A stretch of 39,304 nt of DNA from Candidatus Segetimicrobium genomatis (GTDB lineage Bacteria > Sysuimicrobiota > Sysuimicrobiia > Sysuimicrobiales > Kaftiobacteriaceae), in NCBI GenBank assembly GCA_005882295.1, contig VBAI01000008.1, positions 1 through 39,304 on the forward strand. The letters are read 5' to 3'. The notes beneath the pieces are model-generated. The model ran no database searches. It worked only from the letters and a program-made list of their open reading frames with translations, and was not told the DNA's origin. Of the stretch, positions 17,789 to 25,233 are shown one piece after another (the first letter of the stretch is position 1; the number at the start of each line of letters is the position of its first letter). The position numbers and the translations under genes are program-made.

Positions 17789-19633
17789 ATGCGACTTACA
17801 ATCGTCTGCATTCTCGCCGGACTCCTCGGGATGGGTGCGACGCCGTCGAACCCTACGTTCGGCTTCTCGGCTGAGGTCTCGCTGGCGATCCACGACATTC
17901 AGGGCGCGGGGCACAGGTCGCCACATGCAGGCCAGCCGGTGACGGCGACCGGCATTGTGATCGCCAAGTCGTCGAACGGCTTCTGGATTCAGGATCCGGA
18001 ACCTGACAGCGACCCCGCGACATCCGAGGGGTTGTTCGTCTTCGGAACTGCCGCCGCCGGGCTCGTCACGGTCGGAGACCGTGTTCACGTCAGCGGGACG
18101 GTCACCGAGTTCCGGCCGGGGGGAAGTACCAGCGCGAACCTGACCACGACCGAACTTGCCTCTCCAGTCTTGGCAGTGGAGTCGCATGGCAACACGCTTC
18201 CGGCCCCAACGATCATCGGGACAGGCGGCAGGATTCCTCCGACTACCGTGATCGAGGACGACGCATCGGGCAGCGTCGAGACGAGCGGCGCCTTCGACCC
18301 GGCGACCGACGGCATCGACTTCTACGAGAGCCTGGAGGGCATGCTGGTCCAGATCAACAATGCGGTTGCCGTCGGGCCGAGAAACAGTTTCGGAGAAATC
18401 CCGGTTCTGGTCGATGACGGCGCGGGTGCGAGCGTGCGCACACCGCGGGGCGGGATCGTGATTCGGCCGGCTGACTTCAACCCGGAGCGGATCATTCTCG
18501 ATGACGCGCTGGCGGTGACGCCGCTGGCAAAGGTCGGCGACCATTTTTCGACGGTCATCGGCGTGATGGATTACAGCTTCGGCAACTTCAAACTCCTGGT
18601 CACCTCCACACCAACGCTGACTGTCGGCGACCTCACGCGGGAAACGACCCGCGTACCTGCTGACTATGAGATCGCGGCGGGGACCTACAATGTCGAGAAC
18701 CTCGCGCCGACATCCGGGGTGGCCTTCGCGCGGCACGCCGATATCATCGTCAATCACCTCCGCTCGCCGGATCTGTTAGCCATCGAGGAGATCCAAGACA
18801 ACAGCGGTCCGACGAATGACGGCGTGACCGACTCCTCGGTCGCCTGGAGCATGCTGATCCAGGCGATCCAGGCCGCGGGCGGGCCGCTCTATCAATATCG
18901 CCAGATCGACCCGCTCAACAACCAGGATGGCGGCGTGCCGGGCGGCAACATCCGCACCGGATTCCTTTTCAGGACCGACCGCGGATTGGAGTTCATCGAC
19001 CGCCCCGGAGGCGACGCGACCACGCCGGCGACGGTGGTCAGCTCTCCGTCAGGACCTCAGCTCTCGGTCAGTCCGGGCCGCATCGATCCAGGTAACACAG
19101 CCTGGTCGAGTCCGGAGGGTGTGCGCAAACCGCTGGTGGGTGAGTTCAGAGCCCGCGGCAAGAAGCTCTTCGTGATCGCCAACCACTGGAAATCCAAGAC
19201 CCAGGACAATCCCCTGTTTGGCCGTTTCCAGCCCCCGGTGCGCGGAACGGAGGCGCAGCGCAATGCCGAGGCGCAGGCGGTGAGGGATTTCGTCAGCGAG
19301 ATTCTCGCCCTCGATCCCAACGCGAACGTGATCGTCCTGGGAGACCTCAACGACTTTCAGTTCTCTGACGCGCTGGCCACCCTGAAGGGCTCTGGTGATC
19401 TCGAGCTCCATGCGTTGATTGAGACCCTTGAGGAGAGCGAGCGCTACACATACGTCTTCGACGGGAACTCGCAGGTGCTTGACCACATCCTCTTCAGCGA
19501 CAACCTCTTTACGCACTTCCAATTCGAGTACGATGTCGTCCATGTCAACTCGGAGTTCCCGGACCAGGCCTCAGATCACGAGCCACAGGTGGTACGCCTG
19601 GATCTCCGAGGGAGGCCGTCGCCGAAGCCATAA
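17789..19633 (+). CDS. Secreted endonuclease/exonuclease/phosphatase-family nuclease
   Basis: A 614-residue exported protein. After a signal peptide comes an OB-like domain (about residues 32-110, with IQGAGHRSPHAGQPVTATG and NGFWIQDP) and a second linker region, then an EEP catalytic domain (about residues 290-605). Catalytic motifs seen are TYNVEN, AIEEIQD, IANHWKSK, VLGDLNDF and the final SDHEPQ. The layout matches extracellular nucleases of the ExeM/YhcR-like type, which degrade DNA or RNA outside the cell for nutrients or biofilm turnover. ATG 17789 has AGGAGGG five bases upstream (GTG 17786 is too close). The gene ends two bases before hom. Confidence 0.85.
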   Translation: MRLTIVCILAGLLGMGATPSNPTFGFSAEVSLAIHDIQGAGHRSPHAGQPVTATGIVIAKSSNGFWIQDPEPDSDPATSEGLFVFGTAAAGLVTVGDRVHVSGTVTEFRPGGSTSANLTTTELASPVLAVESHGNTLPAPTIIGTGGRIPPTTVIEDDASGSVETSGAFDPATDGIDFYESLEGMLVQINNAVAVGPRNSFGEIPVLVDDGAGASVRTPRGGIVIRPADFNPERIILDDALAVTPLAKVGDHFSTVIGVMDYSFGNFKLLVTSTPTLTVGDLTRETTRVPADYEIAAGTYNVENLAPTSGVAFARHADIIVNHLRSPDLLAIEEIQDNSGPTNDGVTDSSVAWSMLIQAIQAAGGPLYQYRQIDPLNNQDGGVPGGNIRTGFLFRTDRGLEFIDRPGGDATTPATVVSSPSGPQLSVSPGRIDPGNTAWSSPEGVRKPLVGEFRARGKKLFVIANHWKSKTQDNPLFGRFQPPVRGTEAQRNAEAQAVRDFVSEILALDPNANVIVLGDLNDFQFSDALATLKGSGDLELHALIETLEESERYTYVFDGNSQVLDHILFSDNLFTHFQFEYDVVHVNSEFPDQASDHEPQVVRLDLRGRPSPKP

Positions 19634-19635
19634 CG

Positions 19636-20928
19636 ATGGGGGATCAGCGGGCGATCGGAGTTGGGTTGCTCGGCCTGGGGACCGTCGGTACCGAGGTCTA
19701 CCGGCTGTTGCAAGACGGCGATGCCATAGCCCGGACCGTCGGGCGTCCGGTGACCATCAGACGCGTGGCGGTGGCGCGTCCGGACCGGCCCCGCGAGGTC
19801 TCCGTGCCCCCAGCTCTGTTGGGGTCCGATGGGTTGGAGATCGTCACGTCCCCGGAGATCGATATCGTCGTCGAGCTCATCGGCGGGATCGAACCCGCCC
19901 GAAGTTATCTACTGCGGGCGCTGGCGTCAGGCAAATCCGTCGTCACGGCCAACAAGGCGCTCCTGGCCGCGCACGGCGTGGAGCTGTTCGCGCAGGCTGA
20001 GTCGTCCGGCGCGCATCTGTATTTTGAAGCCAGCGTGGGCGGGGGCATTCCCCTCATCAAGCCCATCAGCGAATCCCTGGCGGCCGCGCGCCTGCAGGCG
20101 ATCACCGGCATCTTGAACGGGACCACCAACTTCATCCTCACCCGGATGGCGCACGAAGGCTGGTCGTTTGAAGACGCGCTCCAGGAGGCGAGACGCCGCG
20201 GGTTTGCGGAAGCCGATCCGACGGATGACGTGGAGGGGCATGACGCGGCGGCCAAACTCGCCATCCTGGCCACCGTCGCATTTCGCCGCCACGTCAGAGG
20301 CCCGGACGTGTTCCGGGAAGGGATCAGCCGGATTACACCCCGGGATTTTGTCTACGCCAAAGAGCTGGGGTTCGCCATCAAGTTGCTCGCCATCGCCCGC
20401 GTGCATGACGGTGAGGTGGAAGCCCGCGTGCATCCGGCGCTGGTTCCCCTCGACCACCCGCTCGCGCTGGTCCCCGATGAGTTCAACGCGGTGCTGGTCG
20501 AAGGCGCGGATGTTGGGCGGATCGTCTTCAGCGGGCGCGGCGCCGGGGGAGCCCCCACTGCGACGGCCGTGGTCGGCGACGTCCTGGCCGTGGCCAGAGA
20601 TCTGGCCGCGGGGGTGCGGGGACGATCGCTCGCCGGGAATGCGACGGGCACCCGCGTCCGGCCGATTGAGGACGTGGTGGTGCCCTACTTCCTCAGCCTG
20701 CAGGTCATCGACCGGCCGGGCGTGTTTGCGCGGGTGGCCACGGCGTTTGGAGAGGAGCAGGTCAGCATCGCGTCCATTGTGCAGAAGAGCCGGGGCGAGG
20801 TCGCCGACGCCATCCTGGTGACACATGATGCCCCGGAGCGCGCCATCCGGCGGGTGCAAGAACGGCTGCGCACGCTCGGCATCGTCAAGGCCATCAGCAA
20901 TGTGATCCGCGTCGAGGGCAGTGTCTAA
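19636..20928 (+). CDS. hom: Homoserine dehydrogenase with ACT domain
   Basis: Reduces aspartate semialdehyde to homoserine in threonine, methionine and isoleucine synthesis. The 430-residue protein has an NAD(P)-binding domain (GLLGLGTVG, residues 10-18), the TANKALLA segment, the catalytic domain with GILNGTTNFIL and EADPTDDVEGHDAAAKLAIL (conserved Asp and Lys), and a C-terminal ACT domain (about residues 350-428, starting LQVIDRPGVFARV), which usually gives threonine feedback. ATG 19636 lies two bases after the nuclease stop. Its stop overlaps the convergent Rid gene stop in CTAA (20925-20928). Confidence 0.96.
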   Translation: MGDQRAIGVGLLGLGTVGTEVYRLLQDGDAIARTVGRPVTIRRVAVARPDRPREVSVPPALLGSDGLEIVTSPEIDIVVELIGGIEPARSYLLRALASGKSVVTANKALLAAHGVELFAQAESSGAHLYFEASVGGGIPLIKPISESLAAARLQAITGILNGTTNFILTRMAHEGWSFEDALQEARRRGFAEADPTDDVEGHDAAAKLAILATVAFRRHVRGPDVFREGISRITPRDFVYAKELGFAIKLLAIARVHDGEVEARVHPALVPLDHPLALVPDEFNAVLVEGADVGRIVFSGRGAGGAPTATAVVGDVLAVARDLAAGVRGRSLAGNATGTRVRPIEDVVVPYFLSLQVIDRPGVFARVATAFGEEQVSIASIVQKSRGEVADAILVTHDAPERAIRRVQERLRTLGIVKAISNVIRVEGSV

Positions 20929-21317
20929 GCGCCGATCACAGCCTCGGCCTCGATTTCCACCAGCATCTCAGGGTCGATCAGCCGGCGGACCTCCACCATT
21001 GTAGTCGCAGGCCGGATGGTCGCGAACACCTCACCGTGGGCCCGACCGATCTCTTGCCACTGGTCGATGTTTACGGCGAAGATGCGGGTGCGCACGACGT
21101 CGGCCATCGTCGCGCCGGCGGCGGTAAGCGCCCGCTCGATGTTGCGCAGCGCCTGCCGGGTTTGCGCGTAGGGGTCCCCGCGCCCCACGACCGCGCCGCG
21201 ATCATCCGTGGCCGTCGTGCCTGACACGTAGACAGCGTTCCCCAGGCGGACGGCGCGAGCATAGCCCACTATCGGCTCCCACGGCGTGCCGCTGGTGACA
21301 GTCTGCCTGCGCGTCAT
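20925..21317 (-). CDS. Rid (YjgF/YER057c/UK114) family protein lacking the RidA arginine
   Basis: A 130-residue Rid-fold protein (VYVSGTTATDDRG, QTRQALRNIERAL, IEAEAVIG at the end). Aligned with E. coli RidA, the segment PARSCVEVARL reads PATTMVEVRRL, so the catalytic Arg105 is replaced by Thr. Subfamilies without this residue (Rid4-7) do not show the imine deaminase activity of RidA, so the role is open. It sits nine bases after a cupin gene and is probably co-transcribed with it. Stop codons with hom overlap (CTAA). Confidence 0.88.
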   Translation of the reverse strand: MTRRQTVTSGTPWEPIVGYARAVRLGNAVYVSGTTATDDRGAVVGRGDPYAQTRQALRNIERALTAAGATMADVVRTRIFAVNIDQWQEIGRAHGEVFATIRPATTMVEVRRLIDPEMLVEIEAEAVIGA

Positions 21318-21326
21318 TCGGTCCGC

Positions 21327-21683
21327 TCACTTGCGGAGGTACGCATCGGTTTTGGCGATCCAGTCCTGACGCGGCGGGCTGAAGAAGTCCATCTCCACCG
21401 TCTCTTCCGGCATCTCCGCGCCGTGGGACACACCTCCCGGAATGAGCAATACCTCGCCGGGACGCAGGACCAGGGTACGGTCTGGGAGGGTGAACCGCAT
21501 CAGCCCCGACAGGCAGTACGTGAGTTGCTCGTTCTCGTGCTGGTGGACCGGGACGATGGCGCCCTTCTTGAACTCGAGGTATGCGGCCATGAGGTGCTCT
21601 CCCCACAACATGCGGCGGGTCATCTGCGGATTGAGCGGCTCCGCCTCCAGCTCCAACAATCGCCTGTGCACCACGGACTTCAT
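21327..21683 (-). CDS. Small cupin-domain protein
   Basis: A 118-residue single-domain cupin. Motif 1 is HQHENEQLTYCLSG (His-x-His-x-x-x-Glu form) and motif 2 is PGGVSHGAE, giving a likely metal site. The N-terminal EPLNPQMTRRMLWGEHLMAAYL is typical of small cupins linked to oxidative or sugar metabolism. ATG 21683 has AAGGAGG eight bases upstream. First of two genes with the Rid protein. Function unknown. Confidence 0.85.
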   Translation of the reverse strand: MKSVVHRRLLELEAEPLNPQMTRRMLWGEHLMAAYLEFKKGAIVPVHQHENEQLTYCLSGLMRFTLPDRTLVLRPGEVLLIPGGVSHGAEMPEETVEMDFFSPPRQDWIAKTDAYLRK

Positions 21684-21810
21684 GATGGGTTCCTCCTTGG
21701 AATCCTCGGTCTGTGACGTTTCGTTGATAGGCGGAGACTACCCTGCGCAGGCTGGGGCAACTGATGCAGCGAAGTCGACACGCGAGGGCGCGGGAGCGCC
21801 CAACCTCTTC

Positions 21811-21831
21811 CCCTCTCCCGGTGGGAGAGGG
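21811..21831. repeat. CCCTCTCCC/GGGAGAGGG hairpin of a common dispersed-repeat type
   Basis: A perfect nine-base stem (21811-21819 with 21823-21831) and a three-base loop, followed by ACAACGGGTGAGGG. This wording recurs in repeats of many GC-rich bacterial genomes. It lies in the 177-base region between the divergent cupin and B3/B4 genes; nothing else stands out there. Confidence 0.55.
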
Positions 21832-21860
21832 ACAACGGGTGAGGGTCCCCAGAGCGTGAG

Positions 21861-22523
21861 ATGATTGAAGTCGAGGAACGCTTGCGCGAGGTCGTGTGTC
21901 TGGGTGTGGTGCGTGCCGACGGCGTCGCCGTCCGGAAGGACGCACCAGACGTCTGGGTGGAGATCGAGCGCCTGGCTGCGGGTCTCCGCACCCGGTATGC
22001 AGGCAAAACTCCGGGCGAGATTCCCGAGGTGCAGCCGGCGCGCGATCTCTACCGGCGCACCGGGGAAGATCCCACCAAACTCAGGCCGTCTTCAGAGGCG
22101 CTGCTGCGCCGCGTGCTCAGGGGCGAGGCCCTGTACCGGATCAACTCGCTGGTGGACACATGCAATCTCTGCTCGCTGGAGTTCCTGCTGCCGATCGGGT
22201 TGTATGATGCGGACCGCATTCAGGGTACGGTTACGGTCCGGCTCGGCGCCCAGGGCGAGGGCTACGACTCTCTGGGGAAAGGGCTCTACTCGGTGACGGA
22301 CCGGCTCGCGCTGTTCGATGCCGCGGGTCCGTTCGGCAGCCCCACCAACGATTCGCGGCGGACCGCGGTCGTTGATGCGACCCAACGATGCCTGATGGTC
22401 ATCTTCGGCCCGGGGAGTTACTCCAACGCGCACATGAGGGCACACGTCCAGGCCGCGGACGCACGCCTCCGTGCATTCGCTCACACCACCCGCGTTGAGA
22501 CTGCCGTCCTCGGCGGGCTATAG
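21861..22523 (+). CDS. B3/B4 tRNA-binding-domain protein (COG3382-like)
   Basis: A 220-residue free-standing B3/B4 domain, related to the editing region of the phenylalanyl-tRNA synthetase beta subunit. Recognisable parts are the SSEALLRRVLRGEALYRINSL stretch's core (RPSSEALLRRVLRG), LVDTCNLCSLEFLLPIGLYD and the late VDATQRCLMVIFGPG. Stand-alone members are widespread; their job (possibly clearing mischarged tRNA or binding amino acids) is not settled. ATG 21861 has only a weak ribosome site. The gene converges with a membrane-protein gene across a strong hairpin. Confidence 0.85.
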   Translation: MIEVEERLREVVCLGVVRADGVAVRKDAPDVWVEIERLAAGLRTRYAGKTPGEIPEVQPARDLYRRTGEDPTKLRPSSEALLRRVLRGEALYRINSLVDTCNLCSLEFLLPIGLYDADRIQGTVTVRLGAQGEGYDSLGKGLYSVTDRLALFDAAGPFGSPTNDSRRTAVVDATQRCLMVIFGPGSYSNAHMRAHVQAADARLRAFAHTTRVETAVLGGL

Positions 22524-22626
22524 CACGACTCCGGAGCCACCCAGCCGTCAGTCCAGGCTTTTCAACCTGGGTAACTAGGAGCGGTTTTCCGGTGGAGGCA
22601 GCCAGCTACCGCGCGAAGTCATAAGA

Positions 22627-22656
22627 CACGCCGTGGGGAGTTTACCCCACGGCGTG
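22627..22656. terminator. Strong hairpin between convergent genes, likely bidirectional terminator
   Basis: A perfect 12-base stem (CACGCCGTGGGG, 22627-22638, with 22645-22656) and a six-base loop AGTTTA. It lies between the stop of the B3/B4 gene (22523) and the stop of the convergent membrane-protein gene (22666), where a shared terminator is expected. There is no T-run on either side, so it may act as an RNA 3' stabiliser or need a factor. The rest of 22524-22626 shows nothing clear. Confidence 0.6.
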
Positions 22657-22665
22657 CGGCAGCGA

Positions 22666-23301
22666 CTATTTGGCCTTGCGCAGCTCGAGCCCTGACCAGA
22701 TCAGGAAGAGGATGGAGAGGAGAAACGACAGGAGGAAGAGCGGACCCGGGGGGCGGAGCACGGACACGAGTGTGACAATCCCGCCGACCAGGCCTACCCA
22801 CGCCACGCCAGGGCTGAAGGCCTTGCTGGTCATCGCTGCCCATCCGGCCAGCAGCATCACAAGCCCGGTGCCGATGCTCCCGAACGTCTCCAATCCAGCG
22901 TGGACGGCGTTCAGGGCGACCCAGGCGTGTGACGCAGCGACCGCGTCAGATGCCCCGGCGACAAGAGGATCACCTGCCCACTGCAGGGCGGCCCCCAGCC
23001 CATGCCCCCCGATGCCCAGAATGCCGAAGTAGAGCACACCCGTTGCCCGGGATGGTGTGCGGTCCCGGAGCCTGGCGGCCAGGCCGGGGAAATAGAAGAC
23101 CGCGGCAATGGTGGTCAGGATCCCGAGGAAAGCCATGTTTCGCCACCGGCCGGCGTTCTGGCCGGCGTAGGCCATCATCTTCCCCGGATCGGCCATCGCC
23201 TCCGGACGCATCCCGCTCGTCATGAACAAGATGAGAAGCACGGCCAGCAGCACCCCAGCTATGATGCCCGCCGTACCCGCAGTCTGCGGACGTGGATTCA
23301 T
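22666..23301 (-). CDS. Six-helix membrane protein, DUF4386-like
   Basis: A 211-residue integral membrane protein with about six hydrophobic segments and a short basic C terminus (ELRKAK). The order of helices and the loop after helix 2 (GLAARLRDRTPSRATG) resemble DUF4386-type proteins, but I am not sure of the family. ATG 23301 has GGAGG six bases upstream. Single gene; upstream lies a 228-base region full of palindromes. Function unknown. Confidence 0.65.
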   Translation of the reverse strand: MNPRPQTAGTAGIIAGVLLAVLLILFMTSGMRPEAMADPGKMMAYAGQNAGRWRNMAFLGILTTIAAVFYFPGLAARLRDRTPSRATGVLYFGILGIGGHGLGAALQWAGDPLVAGASDAVAASHAWVALNAVHAGLETFGSIGTGLVMLLAGWAAMTSKAFSPGVAWVGLVGGIVTLVSVLRPPGPLFLLSFLLSILFLIWSGLELRKAK

Positions 23302-23401
23302 ACATCACCTCCAGAGCTTCGCCCTGCGTACTCGGTCGGGCGATACCCTCAGCACGCTTCGGCGGTTCGCGATTTTCCCCTGCGGAGAGAGGGAGCGATA
23401 G

Positions 23402-23438
23402 CCCAATCGAGCCATTTTTCGATTGGGGACAGTCCCCA
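23402..23438. repeat. Overlapping hairpins: CCCAATCGA/TCGATTGGG and TGGGGACaGTCCCCA
   Basis: A nine-base perfect stem (23402-23410 with 23419-23427, eight-base loop) shares its right arm with a second palindrome, TGGGGAC-A-GTCCCCA (23424-23438). The two cannot form together. The second core matches the palindrome at 16886-16910. Located in the 23302-23529 region between a minus-strand gene start and the 3' end of the PfkB gene. Confidence 0.55.
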
Positions 23439-23457
23439 TCGGCAGAAGGCGCCCCTG

Positions 23458-23486
23458 TTTTCAAAAGGGTCAGACCCCTTTGAAAA
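23458..23486. repeat. Near-perfect 29-base palindrome with GGGTCaGACCC core
   Basis: Arms of 14 bases (TTTTCAAAAGGGTC, 23458-23471, and 23473-23486) around a single A, with one mismatch. It could end transcription of the PfkB gene (stop at 23530) on the minus strand, where the arm ends in a T-run, or be a REP-type repeat. GGGTCTGACCC palindromes of this kind are common in GC-rich genomes. Confidence 0.55.
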
Positions 23487-23529
23487 GGTCATTGACCGAG
23501 GGGGTGAGTGGAGGTGGAAGGTAGAGGGC

Positions 23530-24477
23530 TCAGCGACGGAGGAACCCTTCGATCTCCTGCAACCGCGGAGGGTCTGCGCCGGCCCGCATGCAGGATAGCC
23601 CCGCGGCGGCGGCGGCAAACCGCAGCGCCGTGTCCAGGCCCTGCGCGTCGAGCCGCCCGAGGGCCGTTCGCGAGGTAATTCCCTCCCGCGCGAAGGCGAA
23701 CAAGAGGCCGGCCGTGAAGACATCCCCCGCGCCGACGGTGTCCACGACCCGAACCGTGGGTGCCGTGACGCGCGTCTGCACGGTCGCTGTCCGCGCGTAG
23801 GCGCCGCGGGCCCCCTGCGTGATGACGACCAGCGCTGGTCCCAGCTCACTCACCCCGGCGGCCACCGCTTCGGCGGTGTGACCCGGCGCAAACCAGCGGG
23901 CGTCGGTTTCGCTCATCTTCACGATATCCGCGGCGCCGGCTACTTGCGTCAGCAGCTGCCGGTACGCCGGTTCGTCACCGACCAGCGATGGCCGGATGTT
24001 GGGATCGAATGAGAGCAGGGTCCGGCCGTGCAGGCGCTGGACGAGCCCGGCGATCGTGGCGGGGGTCGTGCCCCGCAACAGGCTGATCGACCCGAAGTGT
24101 AGCACCGCCGCGGCGGCCATCCCGGCTGGCAGGTCTTCGGGGCGCAGCAGCGTATCCGCCGCCTGATCGCCGTAGAAGGTGAACGCCGGTTCTCTGCCGA
24201 CCAGGGCCACAAACGCTAATGTCGACGGCGCGGAGGAGCGGCTCAGATACCGTGTGCCGACCGATTCCCGCCGCAAATACTCCACCAGGAAGCGACCAAA
24301 AAAGTCCGTGGACGCCTGCCCCACGAACTCCACCTCGGCTCCCATCCTGGCGAGCGCGACCGCGACGTTGCACGGGGATCCGCCGGCGTGCATGCGGAAG
24401 CCCACGGTGCGCCCCTCTTCCACGACCGGTGTGAAGTCGACGAGGATCTCCCCGATGGCGGCGAACAGCGGCGTCAC
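23530..24477 (-). CDS. PfkB-family carbohydrate kinase (fructokinase/ribokinase-like)
   Basis: A 315-residue ribokinase-fold sugar kinase. Motif 1 is GGSPCNVAVALARMG near residues 32-46 and motif 2 is DTVGAGDVFTAGLL, with the catalytic Asp in GAGD. The start FAAIGEILVDFTP is typical of fructokinase-like members. It phosphorylates a sugar or ketose; which one is not readable. GTG 24477 overlaps the transaldolase stop as GTGA, so the two are coupled. Together with the FucI-like isomerase and AraB-like kinase on the other strand it belongs to the sugar locus. Confidence 0.92.
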   Translation of the reverse strand: MTPLFAAIGEILVDFTPVVEEGRTVGFRMHAGGSPCNVAVALARMGAEVEFVGQASTDFFGRFLVEYLRRESVGTRYLSRSSAPSTLAFVALVGREPAFTFYGDQAADTLLRPEDLPAGMAAAAVLHFGSISLLRGTTPATIAGLVQRLHGRTLLSFDPNIRPSLVGDEPAYRQLLTQVAGAADIVKMSETDARWFAPGHTAEAVAAGVSELGPALVVITQGARGAYARTATVQTRVTAPTVRVVDTVGAGDVFTAGLLFAFAREGITSRTALGRLDAQGLDTALRFAAAAAGLSCMRAGADPPRLQEIEGFLRR

Positions 24478-25121
24478 AGGTGGCCGATGTCGTCCTGGAA
24501 TGCCTGCACGGCCTGCGCCGTTCCGGCGGCATCGGGGAGGGCCAGCAGCAGCGCCGGCGGGAGCGTCACGGCGGGGATTCCCAGCTGTGCCAGCATCTCC
24601 ACGTCTGAGGCTTCGCGCACGCTGGCGATCAGCAGGCGCACGTCCATCTGCTGGGCGCGCACCGCGGCCAGCATCCCCGTAAGTGCGGCAGCGGCATCCT
24701 GGCCCGCGTCCCGCAGGCGTCCCAGGTAGACGGCGGCGTAGCGCGCCCCCACGATGCCCGCCAGCAGCGCCTGCCGCGCGGTGAAGACCGCGGTGATCGT
24801 GATCGGCATCTCCTCCCGCAGCTCATGGGCGGCCCGGAATCCCGCTGCGGTGGCCGGGATCTTGACCACGACGTGGCGCGGGTCCAGCGCGTAGAGCATC
24901 CTGGCGTCGACCACCATCGCCGCGGCATCGGCGGAGAACACTTGGAGATGAATCTCGCGCAGCCCCGCGTGCGCCGCGGTCTGCACCAGCGGGGCGAGAT
25001 CGGTGCGGCGCAGCGACGCTCGCCGCAGTAGCGTGGGGTTCGTCGTCACGCCAAAGACGAACCCCGTGGTCGCGGCCTGGGTAATGGCGTGCCCGTCGGC
25101 GGTATCGACGTACAGGCGCAT
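24474..25121 (-). CDS. Transaldolase-family aldolase (fructose-6-phosphate aldolase/TalC-like)
   Basis: A 215-residue class I aldolase of the short transaldolase/FSA type. Diagnostic parts are MRLYVDTAD at the start, TTNPTLLRR, and VVVKIPAT with the Schiff-base Lys. Members cleave or exchange fructose 6-phosphate-like ketoses; related enzymes act on sulfofructose and other substrates. The second half has AVYLGRLRDAG in place of the usual SPFVGRLDD, so specificity may differ. Upstream of and overlapping the PfkB kinase gene; divergent from the FucI-like gene 112 bases away. Confidence 0.9.
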   Translation of the reverse strand: MRLYVDTADGHAITQAATTGFVFGVTTNPTLLRRASLRRTDLAPLVQTAAHAGLREIHLQVFSADAAAMVVDARMLYALDPRHVVVKIPATAAGFRAAHELREEMPITITAVFTARQALLAGIVGARYAAVYLGRLRDAGQDAAAALTGMLAAVRAQQMDVRLLIASVREASDVEMLAQLGIPAVTLPPALLLALPDAAGTAQAVQAFQDDIGHL

Positions 25122-25233
25122 AGGATTCCGCGTCAGCGCAGCGAAAGATGCCCTCGATTCCCGAAATCGTCTTGCTGTTTCTTATCGGGAGAGCAGGCTT
25201 CCTGCCCCCCACGGATGACACCGCGAGGCCAGC
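25122..25233. promoter_or_regulatory. Divergent control region of the sugar locus
   Basis: The 112 bases between the divergent transaldolase and isomerase genes must hold both promoters. Two small inverted repeats are visible: CGATT-cccga-AATCG (25155-25169), a possible operator, and GCAGG-ctt-CCTGC (25193-25205), a possible leader hairpin. No convincing -10/-35 pair is seen. Confidence 0.35.

Noticed and set aside
17614-17898. Minus-strand open frame of 94 codons across the gap before the secreted nuclease
   Set aside because: Its last part has plausible composition, but the rest is antisense to the nuclease signal region, it has no ribosome site and I recognise no family.
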